Source of the DNA: Candidatus Obscuribacterales bacterium
GTDB taxonomy: Bacteria; Cyanobacteriota; Vampirovibrionia; Obscuribacterales; Obscuribacteraceae
DNA: 64,000 nucleotides
Assembly: GCA_019750335.1 (NCBI GenBank)
Contig: JAIEOQ010000004.1
Coordinates: 248,001 to 312,000 of the forward strand
Direction: 5' to 3'
Shown: positions 46,797 to 56,477 of the stretch, one piece after another
Layout: every line of letters starts with the position of its first letter
How positions within the stretch are numbered: the stretch's first letter is position 1
The notes under the pieces: model-generated
Seen by the model: the letters and a program-made list of their open reading frames with translations, nothing else
What the model was told of the DNA's origin: nothing
Database searches by the model: none
Position numbers and translations under genes: made by a program

Positions 46797-48242
46797 ATGC
46801 ACCCCAAAGTCAAAAATCAAATCGATAAGCTGAACTCAGTTGTTTCCAGCATTATTACGATTGAAAATCTGCTTGCCGATACGGCTAATAATGTTGAGTT
46901 GAACGCCTCGGATCGTTCAAAAGCTGAGAACAAATTTTCCGAGCTGATTGGGATTGGGCAGAACATCTCACTTTCCTTAGAAAAGCTGGCTAGTTCAGAA
47001 CGTTTCTCAGATTCTCGCCGTCTGGTTTCTTTTGGCAAGCAGTATTTTTCTGCGCAAGACGAAGACGGAATAATTGCTGAAATATTTCAGCGTATCGGAA
47101 CCAGCAATAAAACTTTTGTCGAGATTGGTCCAGGCGTTGGCCGAGAGAATAATTCACTTTATTTGCTTTTGCAAAATTGGAATGGTTTTTGGTTGGATAA
47201 AAGCATGCAGTCGGTGGTTGCTGGTCTGACCTTGTTGAAAAAATATGTTCTCAATAAATCACTTCAACTCGGAAAAATAGAAGTCAACGCCGACAATGTT
47301 GCCGGTATTTTGGCGGATTTGAGAATCTCGGATAAACCAGACTTCTTGTCTGTTTCTTTAACGAGCGCCGGTTACCAGATATTGAATGCTTGTTTGAAAG
47401 CGATTAAACCAAGCGTAGTTAGTATCAAATACGATGCTCAGCTCGGACCTTCTATTGCCATAGTATCCGATGCCGGTTTGGGAGCCAGTTTGAAATCCCT
47501 CGAAATGCTGGGAGCAAATTATGGTTACAGCTTAGTTGGATGCAGCATTTTTGGCGGAACGGCATTTTTGGTTAGAAATGATTTGCTCGGTGATAAATTC
47601 GCCGCGCCATATACAAGTGAAAATCATTTTGAGCCGTTGCGTTCGTATCAAAAATCAGCTCTGCCGGAAGAATATTTAAACGCCGTTTGTATGAGCGAAA
47701 ATTTGCAAGATGAGAATAGGCAAGTTGTTAGTTCGACGACTGTGCCTTCTATTTATTGTGAAGGTGTGGAAAACAATGTTTTCATTTCACCGCTGGATCA
47801 AGTGATTGGTAGAAACATTTTGCTCAATGCTGAGTGGGAGCCGTTTCTTGCCCAGTTAATCAAAAAGATTGTGATGCCTGGAGATATTGTTTTTGATATT
47901 GGCGCTAACATTGGCTGTCACGCTGTCACCTTTGGTAAGCGCGTGGGCTCAAGCGGGCGTGTGGTTGCGATCGAGCCTGAGCCGACAAATAATGCTTTGC
48001 TTAATCACAATGTCAAAATAAACGGTTGTGCCAATCAAGTATCTACTTTCCAAATGGCTTTAAGCGATATGAATGGTGAAATATCCATGGATTTATCAGA
48101 TTGGAATATGGGTGATCATCGTATCAATCTAGGTGAGAGCAATAAATTTGCTGCCGGTGAAAAGGCTGAGCGTAAGCAAATTACTCTTGAGTCTTTGACT
48201 TTGGATGATTTTATTGAAGCAAAATTGCCTGGTGAATTATAA
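46797..48242 (+). pseudogene. FkbM-type methyltransferase, N-terminal part of a frameshifted gene
   Basis: About 481 residues from ATG 46797. It has two methyltransferase-like modules. The first (about 80-290) has TFVEIGPGVGRENNSLYLLL but an otherwise degraded SAM site. The second is a good FkbM domain: IVFDIGANIGCHAVTFGK, VVAIEPEPTNNALLNHN and SLTLDDFIEA. The frame then stops at 48242, and the expected FkbM end (LDTQGAE) continues in the -1 frame at 48239-48565. A single missing base would explain this; sequencing error or real decay cannot be told apart here. FkbM proteins usually O-methylate sugars on surface polysaccharides or natural products. Confidence 0.8.
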
Positions 48243-48565
48243 AAAACAAACCGATTAAGCTGATTAAGTTGGATACACAAGGTGCCGAAGTTCGCATCTT
48301 TCGCAAAGGACAAAAAACTTTAGAGCGGACGCAAGTTTTGATCACCGAATACTGGCCTCATGGACTTAAACATCTTGGCTGTGATGCTCAAGAATTCTGG
48401 AAGTTGTTGGAAAAACATTTTGCTTCCGGTGCGGTCATTGCCGCTGGCGGACAAGAATTAGTTGGTGAAATTAAGCCTTTATCTTTCAGTGAATTGAAAA
48501 CGCAACTTCTTTCAGAGCTCGATTACAGCCCACATTCGGAATACGACATTATTCTGTACAAGTAA
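48239..48565 (+). pseudogene. C-terminal continuation of the frameshifted FkbM methyltransferase
   Basis: In the -1 frame relative to the preceding CDS, codons from 48239 give a stretch beginning K-N-K-P-I-K-L-I-K, then LDTQGAEVRIFRKGQKTL, the hallmark FkbM ending, and run to a stop at 48565. It has no plausible independent start: only a TTG at 48269 lies in frame, inside the conserved motif. It is therefore the rest of one gene. Confidence 0.8.
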
Positions 48566-48663
48566 ATAACGGTCGATGCCAAGACCGCGAGGCTAGCGCT
48601 TAAAGTTAATGCGTTTGCATGCTGATATGATCAGGTAAATTTTTACCTAAGCGGAGCCTGCAA

Positions 48664-49143
48664 ATGAAAAGAGCTTATTTGATTGGTCAATCGTTGCTTG
48701 TTTTGAGTTTGGCGTTTGCGCACTCTTGTTTGGCCGGAGAAAAATCAGCTGCTGATTGGCAGAAGCAAAGTTTGAAAGGCATCACTTCATTACGTTATGC
48801 CGCTGCTGAAGGTAACACTTATGATGCGATGGCTGATCTCGCTTCCGCACTTGCCGAAGTAAAAGTGCCCTTAAACCGTGTTGAAAATTTGAAGGCTGAT
48901 TACGCTAAAGCATTAGCTGTGAACGAAGGCAGAGTAAAGGTTGTTGCGCAAAAGCGTGAGAATAAACAATCTTGGGTCGGCTTATGTGTCGACCAACGTT
49001 GCCAACTAAAACGCACGCCTTCAATCAATCTTGATAGCGAAACTTATCAGATTGGCAAAATGTGTCCTGATGCTCAAGTTAAGTCCACAGTCAAAGATCT
49101 GTGTGGGCAATTCGTTAAAGATTTTGCTGCTCAAGCTAAATAA
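48664..49143 (+). CDS. Small secreted protein, unknown
   Basis: 159 residues with a signal peptide (LIGQSLLVLSLAFAHSCLAG) and a mature helical part. It has four cysteines in the C-terminal half (GLCVDQRC, KMCPDAQV, DLCGQF) that could form two disulfides. No family recognised. It lies 28 bases before the alcohol dehydrogenase gene on the same strand and could be co-transcribed. Confidence 0.65.
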   Translation: MKRAYLIGQSLLVLSLAFAHSCLAGEKSAADWQKQSLKGITSLRYAAAEGNTYDAMADLASALAEVKVPLNRVENLKADYAKALAVNEGRVKVVAQKRENKQSWVGLCVDQRCQLKRTPSINLDSETYQIGKMCPDAQVKSTVKDLCGQFVKDFAAQAK

Positions 49144-49171
49144 CAATCAAAGCTAATTGGAGAAAATGCAG

Positions 49172-50230
49172 ATGATAAAAACGGCAATCAAAACAAAAGC
49201 CTACGCAGCTCAAGGGCCTAAAGATGAGCTTAAGCCATTTGAAATTCAGCGCCGGGAGCCAGGACCGCATGATGTGCTGATTAATATCAAATTCTGCGGT
49301 GTTTGCCATTCCGATGTGCACCAAGCTAGAGACGAATGGGCTAATTCAAAATTTCCGATGGTGCCTGGTCACGAAATAGCCGGCGTCGTGGAAAAAGTTG
49401 GCGAAAAAGTAACTCGTTTCAAAGCCGGCGATCATGTTGGTGTCGGCTGCATGGTAGACTCCTGCAGCAGTTGTGGTTCGTGCAAAGAAGGGCTGGAACA
49501 GTACTGCGAAAAGCGTCCGGTGCTTACATATAACGATATTGAGCTTGATGAGACAACGCCGACTTATGGTGGTTATTCCGAGCGGGTTACGGTGAGCGAA
49601 CGATTTGTCGTTCGCATTCCGGATAATATTCCTCTTGATAAAGCTGCTCCTTTGTTGTGCGCCGGAATCACGACTTATTCTCCGCTTGTTCACTGGAATG
49701 CCGGACCAGGTAAATCCGTTGCCGTAGCTGGCTTGGGTGGGCTTGGACACATGGCGGTCAAGCTTGCTAACGCCATGGGAGCAAAAGTAACAGTAATCAG
49801 CCGCAGCAACAGTAAAAAAGCTGATGCTGAAAAAATGGGTGCTAAAGGCTATATAGCGACTGCTGAGGCTGGAGCTGTGGAAAAAGCGCAAGAACAGTTT
49901 GACTTGATCATCAATACTGTCTCTTCAGCTGCCGATATGAATGCTTATCTTGGTATGTTGAAACGTGATGGCGTTATGGTTCTTGTCGGAGCGCCAAGCG
50001 AAGATCTTCCGGTTAATGCTTTTAGTTTGATTCCAAAACGTAAATCATTGTCCGGCTCCACTATTGGCGGTATACGTGAAACTCAAGAGATGCTTGATTT
50101 TTGCAGCAAGCATAATATTACTGCTGATATTGAAGTGATACCGATAAACAAGATCAATGAAGCTTACGAACGTATGTTGAAGAGCGACGTGCGTTATCGC
50201 TTTGTGATTGATATCGCTTCGTTGGGATAA
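49172..50230 (+). CDS. Zinc-dependent NAD(P)-alcohol dehydrogenase (YahK/cinnamyl alcohol dehydrogenase-like)
   Basis: A medium-chain dehydrogenase. Catalytic zinc: CGVCHSDVHQARDEW (Cys and neighbouring His/Glu) and GHEIAGVVEKVG; structural zinc: CSSCGSCKEGLEQYC; Rossmann loop GLGGLGHMAVKLA. The pattern matches the NADPH-dependent aldehyde reductase/YahK group, which reduces a broad range of aldehydes. ATG 49172 has GGAG nine bases upstream; an ATG at 49166 is too close to it. It heads a redox-rich stretch of the window. Confidence 0.9.
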   Translation: MIKTAIKTKAYAAQGPKDELKPFEIQRREPGPHDVLINIKFCGVCHSDVHQARDEWANSKFPMVPGHEIAGVVEKVGEKVTRFKAGDHVGVGCMVDSCSSCGSCKEGLEQYCEKRPVLTYNDIELDETTPTYGGYSERVTVSERFVVRIPDNIPLDKAAPLLCAGITTYSPLVHWNAGPGKSVAVAGLGGLGHMAVKLANAMGAKVTVISRSNSKKADAEKMGAKGYIATAEAGAVEKAQEQFDLIINTVSSAADMNAYLGMLKRDGVMVLVGAPSEDLPVNAFSLIPKRKSLSGSTIGGIRETQEMLDFCSKHNITADIEVIPINKINEAYERMLKSDVRYRFVIDIASLG

Positions 50231-50237
50231 GCTGTTG

Positions 50238-51185
50238 TTATTGTGATGGTGTGCCCTGGGCTTGATTCAATAGAGATTCTCTGATGGAGAGCAACTGATT
50301 GAGGGTGCCCAGGGCATTTTGTATGGTGCTATCTTGTGCTGGGCTAGGATCGTTATTAGCTGTGCGAGCAGTTGTTTCGATATCCAGATATCTTTGCAAA
50401 TAAAAGAAAACTCTGACACCTCTTGCTTTCAAGCTGCGAATTCGCTCAAGGGTTGCCGCTCTTTCTTGATAGAGAGGACCAGGGGCTGCAGGTTGTTGCA
50501 GCAAGGCGAAGATATTGCCGTGAGGATGTTGGGCTTGCGCTGCAGCATAATTATTTGATGAAACGCTTTGTGCCGTTATGCTGATTGGACGATAAACAGT
50601 ATATTTACCGTCGGTGAGATTTTCAAAGTTCAAATCTTCCATTTGTACTTTGCGGCTGTTATTTGCGTTTTGATGAATAATTACTGTTTCCTTTCCCTTG
50701 GCCGACTGAATGATCGCTGCATGATTCGGTGAGCCAAGAACCCACCATTTATTTTTAATGCCATGTTCTTCAAATTTGCATTTGTGAAAGTGAATGATGT
50801 CGCCGGGTAACCAAGGCTCATTCTTGCCCAGCTCCTCTCCAAAATTAAAAGCATGGGGCGCTCTTGCGCCGGCAACTCTCAGCGCTTCGGCAATTAAAGT
50901 CCAACATTCACCGTTACCAACTTCATTGCCTATATTTGCCAAGGCAAAATTAAGTACGCCTTGATTTGCTGCCGGAATATTACTCTTTGGTGAGGCGTTC
51001 TTGACACGTGCCGGTAAGCTAGGAGCAAGCGGCGGCATGGGTGCATCCTGTTGTATCGTCGGCGAAGAGAGCGGCATGCGAGTTAAGCGTAATCGCTCGC
51101 TGTCATCATCTTGTGCCGTGGTAATTTGAACACTGGCCATAGAACCAAGTATTGCCAATAAGATTTTAAGAGTTCTGCTAATCAA
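50238..51185 (-). CDS. Secreted C/H-type (NlpC/P60/CHAP-like) hydrolase
   Basis: 315 residues: signal peptide (KILLAILGSMASVQITTAQ), Pro-rich linker, then a papain-like fold: NGECWTLIAEALRVAGA (candidate catalytic Cys), PGDIIHFHK, and GSPNHAAIIQSAKG (candidate His). It then has a C-terminal helical region of about 100 residues. NlpC/P60 and CHAP domains usually cleave peptidoglycan peptides, but the assignment is by pattern only. The gene is convergent with the alcohol dehydrogenase gene (7 bases between stops). A relative with a similar layout is at 58377-59102. Confidence 0.65.
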   Translation of the reverse strand: MISRTLKILLAILGSMASVQITTAQDDDSERLRLTRMPLSSPTIQQDAPMPPLAPSLPARVKNASPKSNIPAANQGVLNFALANIGNEVGNGECWTLIAEALRVAGARAPHAFNFGEELGKNEPWLPGDIIHFHKCKFEEHGIKNKWWVLGSPNHAAIIQSAKGKETVIIHQNANNSRKVQMEDLNFENLTDGKYTVYRPISITAQSVSSNNYAAAQAQHPHGNIFALLQQPAAPGPLYQERAATLERIRSLKARGVRVFFYLQRYLDIETTARTANNDPSPAQDSTIQNALGTLNQLLSIRESLLNQAQGTPSQ

Positions 51186-51217
51186 GCTACGGCTTCCTTG
51201 GAGAACGGCAAAACTAT

Positions 51218-52423
51218 TTAAGTAGATTCTACAGACATTTTGTCAATTAGTGCTTGAATTTCATCGCGAAGTAGTTCAGCCGTGTTATGGCGAACCAGAT
51301 GAGGATCATTTTGATATTCGAGTAAGAGCTCTCCAAGATCAATCGGTTTACCGACTTTGATAAAAACGTTGCGTTTGCCGAGTTGGTGCGGGCGTTTAAT
51401 ACGATAGAGTTCGCGCTCAAGTTTAGTTACCATCTCGGCCATGCGTTCAATGGAAGTGTTTTCGTCAACATATTGCGGACGCCAACTGACAAGTTCTTCT
51501 ACCTCTTTTAGGGTGGCAAGGTCGTCTGTATATTCGGCAATATGTTCCGCTGTTTTTGTTTCGGCTAATTCTTTGCGTAAATGTGCGCTTAGTTCAAAAG
51601 TTTGATCTATGGTGCTAGCTTGGGCACGATATGAATCTTTGTACTTCTTTTCGACATCGCTGAGCATCGCCTGACGAACGAAAGTGATTCTTTCGTTTAA
51701 GTCGGCAAAACGTTTTGTTTGCGTATCGATATGATGTGCTTGTTCTTCTTGCTCCAGAAGTTCGGCTTGAATCTTGGATAATCGAGCTCTCAAAGCTTGT
51801 CCGTTTGTTGTTTGCGCTAAATGTTTTTCCATTTTTGCAACACGTTTTTGGAGAATGCTTTCCATTGGCTGGCTATACCGATATTTTATGGCTGTAGGAA
51901 TTATATAAGCTGTCCAGTCAGGTTTCGTTTTTCGATTCTCGATGATTGCTTGCATGCCGATTTCAATTGCGCCGGTATGCAATGTTTGTACTTGATCGTT
52001 CAAATAAAAAATTTCACCTTCCGGAAAAATTACCAGGGTATCGGCAGCGTTTTTAATCGTTTCTACTGAATAACGTTTAGCTGGTGCGTCACTGCTGCCG
52101 CGCTCAACTGAGAAGTAACCGATACGTTGAAGCAACCAACCGGAGAATCCAAAATATTCATCGAAAGCTTCGCGATTGCACATCAAAGAGAAGGCTTGAT
52201 TGCTGCGCCTGAATAAATCAAAAATAAGTAGAGGATCAACCTCGTCCGAATGATTTGGCGTAAGAAGCGCTCCGTGTCCTTGGGGAATGCTTCTCAGGGT
52301 CTCCAGATCTTCTAAACTAATATGAACGCGATTCCATTGTTGCAAATAGACTTGCAAAACAGTTTGAGCCATTTTGATCAAAAGCGGAGAGTGTTTTGCT
52401 GGTAGAAAAGGTCGACTTTCCAT
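51218..52423 (-). CDS. PlsC-like 1-acyl-glycerol-3-phosphate acyltransferase-family protein
   Basis: An acyltransferase of the PlsC group. The HX4D catalytic motif is NHSDEVDP (about residue 58), the substrate motif is RGSSDAPAKR, and IFPEGEIFYL is the conserved third block. A long, charged helical region follows (about residues 190-330, rich in E/K/R), not typical of simple PlsC, and a final RPHQLGKRNVFIKVGKPIDL block. No transmembrane helix is obvious. The frame opens at 52504; ATG 52423 is preferred since the preceding residues are unlike the family. No good ribosome binding site for either start. Confidence 0.8.
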   Translation of the reverse strand: MESRPFLPAKHSPLLIKMAQTVLQVYLQQWNRVHISLEDLETLRSIPQGHGALLTPNHSDEVDPLLIFDLFRRSNQAFSLMCNREAFDEYFGFSGWLLQRIGYFSVERGSSDAPAKRYSVETIKNAADTLVIFPEGEIFYLNDQVQTLHTGAIEIGMQAIIENRKTKPDWTAYIIPTAIKYRYSQPMESILQKRVAKMEKHLAQTTNGQALRARLSKIQAELLEQEEQAHHIDTQTKRFADLNERITFVRQAMLSDVEKKYKDSYRAQASTIDQTFELSAHLRKELAETKTAEHIAEYTDDLATLKEVEELVSWRPQYVDENTSIERMAEMVTKLERELYRIKRPHQLGKRNVFIKVGKPIDLGELLLEYQNDPHLVRHNTAELLRDEIQALIDKMSVEST

Positions 52424-52554
52424 AATTGTGTTTTTGGCGAGGCTAAAGATTAATATGTAGCTTTGGCAATACTTTGTCTTATTGGACGTGCCCGGGACTA
52501 ACATTAGCTAATCAACGAAAAGCTGGTTCTATCTCTAGTATGAAAGGATGAGAC

Positions 52555-53580
52555 ATGGAATTTAGGCAACTTGGTTATTCCGGATTAAAAGTTCCAATTT
52601 TATCTTTTGGAACAGGTACTTTTGGCGGCAAAGGGGATCTGTTCAAAGCTTGGGGCGCTACGGATGTAAAAGAGGCTACTCGTCTTATCGATATCTGTCT
52701 TGAAGCTGGCTGTAATTTTTTTGACACAGCTGATATTTATTCTAAAGGAGCTTCCGAAGAGATCCTGGGCGCCGCAATCGGCTCTCGCCGCCAAGATGTG
52801 CTTATTTCCACTAAAGCCACTTTTGCTATGGGTGAAGGTCCTAATGATTTAGGTTCTTCGCGTCATCGCCTGATTAAATGTTGCGAGGACAGTTTGCGCC
52901 GGCTGAAAACCGATTATATCGATGTTTATCATATGCATGGTTTCGATGCGCTCACTCCGGTTGAAGAAGTTTTGAGCACTTTAGATGATTTAGTTAAAAG
53001 CGGCAAAGTACGTTATATCGGCTGCTCTAATTTTTCCGGCTGGCATTTGATGAAATCGCTTGATCTGTCGCGTCAGTACGGTTGGTCCAGATATGTTTCG
53101 CATCAAGCTTATTATTCGCTGATTGGGCGTGAATATGAGTGGGAGCTGATGCCTTTAGCTCTTGATCAAAAAGTAGCAACTATGGTTTGGAGCCCGCTTG
53201 GTTGGGGGCGCCTGACAGGCAAAATTAAACGAAACCAGCCTTTGCCTAAAGAAAGTCGGCTGCACAAAACTGCTGAATGGGGACCGCCTGTTCAAGATGA
53301 GTACCTATACAATGTGGTCGATGCTCTTGAGGCGGTAAGTAAGGAAACCGGTAAATCAGTGCCCCAAGTTGCGCTTAATTGGTTGTTGCAGAGACCGACC
53401 GTAGCCAATGTGGTAATCGGTGCTCGCAACGAAGAACAGTTGCGCCAAAATCTTGATGCGGTTGGCTGGAATTTAACTAAAGAGCAAGTGGCTCAATTGG
53501 ATGCGGCCAGTGCAATTACGCCTATCTACCCTTATTGGCACCAGCGCCAGTTTGAGGAACGGAATCCGTTGCCTGTATGA
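52555..53580 (+). CDS. Aldo/keto reductase
   Basis: A 341-residue NADPH-dependent oxidoreductase of the AKR barrel (YajO/Tas-like). The tetrad elements are FFDTADIYSKG (Asp, Tyr), STKATF (Lys) and YHMHGFD (His). The NADP part is VIGARNEEQLRQNL. Substrate unknown; these enzymes reduce aldehydes and ketones. ATG is preceded by AAGGATGAG. It lies 131 bases from the divergent acyltransferase gene and converges on ndh across a terminator-like element. Confidence 0.93.
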   Translation: MEFRQLGYSGLKVPILSFGTGTFGGKGDLFKAWGATDVKEATRLIDICLEAGCNFFDTADIYSKGASEEILGAAIGSRRQDVLISTKATFAMGEGPNDLGSSRHRLIKCCEDSLRRLKTDYIDVYHMHGFDALTPVEEVLSTLDDLVKSGKVRYIGCSNFSGWHLMKSLDLSRQYGWSRYVSHQAYYSLIGREYEWELMPLALDQKVATMVWSPLGWGRLTGKIKRNQPLPKESRLHKTAEWGPPVQDEYLYNVVDALEAVSKETGKSVPQVALNWLLQRPTVANVVIGARNEEQLRQNLDAVGWNLTKEQVAQLDAASAITPIYPYWHQRQFEERNPLPV

Positions 53581-53681
53581 GCAATCAAAGATTTCTAGAT
53601 TAAATGGCAAAATTGTTGGAACTTTTAGGGACTTAGTTTGTCATACATATCAAAGAAAACAGCATAACGCTGATTTCAACG

Positions 53682-53724
53682 CCAACACTGGACCAAGAAA
53701 TTGAGAAGGTGTTGGTTCTTTTTT
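53682..53724 (+). terminator. Probable terminator after the aldo/keto reductase gene
   Basis: Arms CCAACAC (53682-53688) and GTGTTGG (53709-53715) followed by TTCTTTTTT. The 20-base loop is long, and alternative ACCAA/TTGGT pairing is possible; the T-run is convincing. Confidence 0.5.
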
Positions 53725-53729
53725 GGCCG

Positions 53730-55028
53730 CTATTTGTTGTCTTGCGCACATTCCGGTGCACCGGCTTCGAGGCGATGCCCTGTAATTAAGCGGGCACCGC
53801 GTTCGTACGTTAAAAATGACCAGAGCCAATTGATTAATACGGATAAACGATTGCGGAAACCAATCAAGAATAATATATGGATGAAAAGCCAAAGCAACCA
53901 GGCGATAAAACCGCTGAGCTTTAAAATGCCAAAATCAGCTACGGCAGCGGAACGGCCAATCGTAGCTAAAGTGCCGCGATCCTTATAGATAAAAGAGGTT
54001 CGCGGTTTGTTTTTTAAGTCTGCCAAAATACAAGCGGCAGCAGCTTGCCCTTGCTGAATTGCCACCGGCGCTAACCCGGGCAAAGGTTTATCTCCTTGGT
54101 GAATAAATGAGGACATATCGCCGATGGTAAAAGCTTCTTTGTGACCGGGAATTGAAAGATCCGGCTCGACAACAACTCGTTTGCCTTTATCCAAGGGTAC
54201 TCCTAGTTTTTGTACTAGAGAGTTTGGGGTAATGCCGGCGCACCAAATTGCTGTTTTGGTTTTTATTACTTCGCCGCTATCTAAATGCACGCCTTCCTCA
54301 TCGATATTTTTTACGGTGACACCAGTGCGCACTTCCACGCCCATATGTTTAAGCTGTTCGGCGGCTTTAAGCGAAAGATTCTCTTCAAAGGGCGGAAGCA
54401 CCCGCGGCATTCCTTCTAAAAGAATAACGCGAGCGGATTTAGGGTTGATATGACGGAAATCTTTAGCCAGGGCAAAGCGAGCTAGTTCGGCAAGTGAGCC
54501 GGCCAGTTCTACCCCTGTCGGTCCGGCACCGATCACTACAAAAGTAAGCAGTCCGGGATGCTCGCGAGTGTCATGTTCCTGTTCGGCTTCTTCAAAAGCT
54601 AATAATACGCGGCGGCGAATTTCTAAAGCGTCGTCTATATCTTTAAGCCCGACGGCATGAGTTGCCCATTCGGGATGTGCATAATAATTAGTTTTAGCGC
54701 CAGCAGATAAAATCAAATAGTCATAACTGATGTCGCCGCAAGTTGTTGTCAGTTTTTTGCCATCCAGATTAATATCCTGAACTTCAGCCAGAAGTACTTC
54801 GCTGTTTTTCTGGTCTCTCAAAATGGAACGAATCGGATGGGCAATTTCGCCAGGGGATAAGCCGGCCATGGCAACTTGATAGAGCAAAGGTTGAAATAAA
54901 TGATAGTTGGTGCGGTCTAAAATGGTAATACGCACAGGAGCATTCTTTAATGCCTGTGCAGCAGCCAGCCCGCCAAAACCACCACCGACAATTACAACAT
55001 GCGGCTTGGCTTTTGCGTGATTTGACAT
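53730..55028 (-). CDS. ndh: Type II NADH dehydrogenase (NDH-2)
   Basis: A 432-residue FAD flavoprotein that feeds electrons from NADH to quinone without pumping protons. FAD motif VIVGGGFGGLAAAQAL, NAD motif VIGAGPTGVELAGSLAEL, and the FAD-contact block FTIGDMSSFIHQGDKPLPGL are present, and the C-terminus ends in membrane-attaching hydrophobic segments (GFIAWLLWLFIHILFLIGF and LINWLWSFLTYERGARLI), as in quinone-reducing NDH-2. It follows a small membrane protein gene (41-base gap), possibly in one operon. Confidence 0.92.
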   Translation of the reverse strand: MSNHAKAKPHVVIVGGGFGGLAAAQALKNAPVRITILDRTNYHLFQPLLYQVAMAGLSPGEIAHPIRSILRDQKNSEVLLAEVQDINLDGKKLTTTCGDISYDYLILSAGAKTNYYAHPEWATHAVGLKDIDDALEIRRRVLLAFEEAEQEHDTREHPGLLTFVVIGAGPTGVELAGSLAELARFALAKDFRHINPKSARVILLEGMPRVLPPFEENLSLKAAEQLKHMGVEVRTGVTVKNIDEEGVHLDSGEVIKTKTAIWCAGITPNSLVQKLGVPLDKGKRVVVEPDLSIPGHKEAFTIGDMSSFIHQGDKPLPGLAPVAIQQGQAAAACILADLKNKPRTSFIYKDRGTLATIGRSAAVADFGILKLSGFIAWLLWLFIHILFLIGFRNRLSVLINWLWSFLTYERGARLITGHRLEAGAPECAQDNK

Positions 55029-55069
55029 TTATTTGCCGTTTGAAATTAGAGTCAATCTAATTCTAACGG

Positions 55070-55612
55070 TTATTCTTTGCTCTCATCAATGTATTGATCG
55101 ATTTCGTCATTATGCGCTTGTTGCTGAGCGGCAGCAGCTTTAGCGCCATCGGTATTCTTATCCATGAAACTTTTAGCCATTTCATTTGGCTTAAAGTTTT
55201 TGGCGGCAGCAATTAATGATTCAACTGCTTTCTTCTCTTCAGCGGTAGGCAAAACAAATGGTTGCGCAGCTCCTAATACAAAGATGGTAGCGGCAGCAAT
55301 TTGCATTCTCTTTTTGTTTTTTCTTTGGCGGTGTTGTTTTTCGGAAGTACGTTTGATTGTTTCGGCAATCTGCTGCTGTTTTTCTGTTGTTGCGGCTTTG
55401 GTGCCTTGGTGATGCTTGGCGCGAATTGCTTTGGCCCGGGCTTCCATATTGGCAGCATCGAGAGTCCGTATCTTTTTGCTGCGCAGCATTTCCGCAACTT
55501 TATCCAGACAGTACGATACTTTTATGTCGTCTTTACCCAGTGTTTCTTCTGTTTGAGCTAGTTTCGCTTCAGCTTCAGCTAACTCGGCGGCAAAAATGTC
55601 GTCAGAGACCAT
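55070..55612 (-). CDS. Hypothetical coiled-coil protein with one transmembrane helix
   Basis: 180 residues. An N-terminal helical region rich in Ala/Glu/Lys (FAAELAEAEAKLAQTEETLG), a very basic block (KQHRQRKNKKR), one hydrophobic helix (MQIAAATIFVLGAAQPFVL) and a C-terminal Ala/Gln-rich helix. The basic block before the helix suggests N-in topology. No family recognised. It is upstream of ndh on the same strand. Confidence 0.6.
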   Translation of the reverse strand: MVSDDIFAAELAEAEAKLAQTEETLGKDDIKVSYCLDKVAEMLRSKKIRTLDAANMEARAKAIRAKHHQGTKAATTEKQQQIAETIKRTSEKQHRQRKNKKRMQIAAATIFVLGAAQPFVLPTAEEKKAVESLIAAAKNFKPNEMAKSFMDKNTDGAKAAAAQQQAHNDEIDQYIDESKE

Positions 55613-55695
55613 GCGGATACCTCAGAACAGTTTCCTAAAAGCTTTATGCCCAGCAAAGTAAAGAATGTTACTTGTTTACAACGTCTTTAATATAA

Positions 55696-55724
55696 AAAAG
55701 GACCGATAAGAGATCGGTCCTTTT
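55696..55724 (-). terminator. Intrinsic terminator after the AhpD-like gene
   Basis: A 12-bp stem, AAAAGGACCGAT with ATCGGTCCTTTT, five-base loop, with the minus-strand U-run continuing outside the stem. It lies 20 bases after the stop at 55744. Confidence 0.85.
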
Positions 55725-55743
55725 AAGTAGACGTTTGACTTGA

Positions 55744-56289
55744 TTAAACAGGAAATGCTGTCGGCACTTTCGGGAAATCAACTTCAGGCTGCACTACATG
55801 GTTGAAATAGTTAGTGAAGATGTTAAGAGCGACGTTGGCGATGATTTCAGCAACTTCACCGTCGTTGAATCCGGCTGCTTTCAGCTCGTCAAGATCGCTA
55901 TCTACCATTTCGGCGCGTTTTGTGACCATTATGCGCGCAAAACGCAAGGCAGCATTATATTTTGGATTTTCGGAACGTTGTTGGCGAGCAAGATTTAGCT
56001 CTTGGTCGTTAAGTCCGGCCATTTTGCCTAAAGTTACGTGGGCAGAAAGGCAATATTCGCAAACATGGGTTTCGGCAACCATAATTGCAATCAGCTCTCT
56101 AAGTTTGGCATCGAGCATGCCGCCGGCCAGAGCGCCGCTGAAACCAAGATAAGCTTCAAGCACAGCTGGTGAATTGGCCATATGTAAAAAGACGTTAGGT
56201 ACGCGACCCAACTTTCCGTTGATGCCGGTGAATAATTCTTTTGTTTTACCGGTTGCGGTTTCCGGATTAACTGCTTGCAGTCTAGGCAT
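55744..56289 (-). CDS. AhpD-like carboxymuconolactone decarboxylase-family peroxidase-related protein
   Basis: 181 residues. The AhpD signature is clear: ETHVCEYCLSAHVTLGKMAG, with CxxC and a nearby His forming a redox-active site and the preceding Glu acting as relay. Such enzymes are alkylhydroperoxidase-type or uncharacterised peroxidase-related proteins; partners like Lpd/SucB or AhpC cannot be inferred here. Single gene unit, ended by its own terminator and separated by 130 bases from the small membrane protein gene. Confidence 0.85.
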   Translation of the reverse strand: MPRLQAVNPETATGKTKELFTGINGKLGRVPNVFLHMANSPAVLEAYLGFSGALAGGMLDAKLRELIAIMVAETHVCEYCLSAHVTLGKMAGLNDQELNLARQQRSENPKYNAALRFARIMVTKRAEMVDSDLDELKAAGFNDGEVAEIIANVALNIFTNYFNHVVQPEVDFPKVPTAFPV

Positions 56290-56477
56290 TTCATTTCTCC
56301 ATTTTTAATTGCCTGCCTTGACAAGGCAAAGACAGGCTTTTGAAAGATTGAGGGGTTATACCATTTTGTAGAATAATTTGCATTTTTGTTGCTTCCATAA
56401 TCTTCATCGCTTCGAGTTAGGTTGATGATGGTGTAGGGGAATATAATTTAGGACCTTCGATCTGCAGGCTGGGAATT

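Noticed and set aside
48241..48247. AAAAAAC slippery heptamer that could drive a programmed -1 frameshift in the FkbM gene
   Set aside because: The zero-frame stop (48240-48242) precedes the heptamer's decoding, so ribosomes would terminate first.
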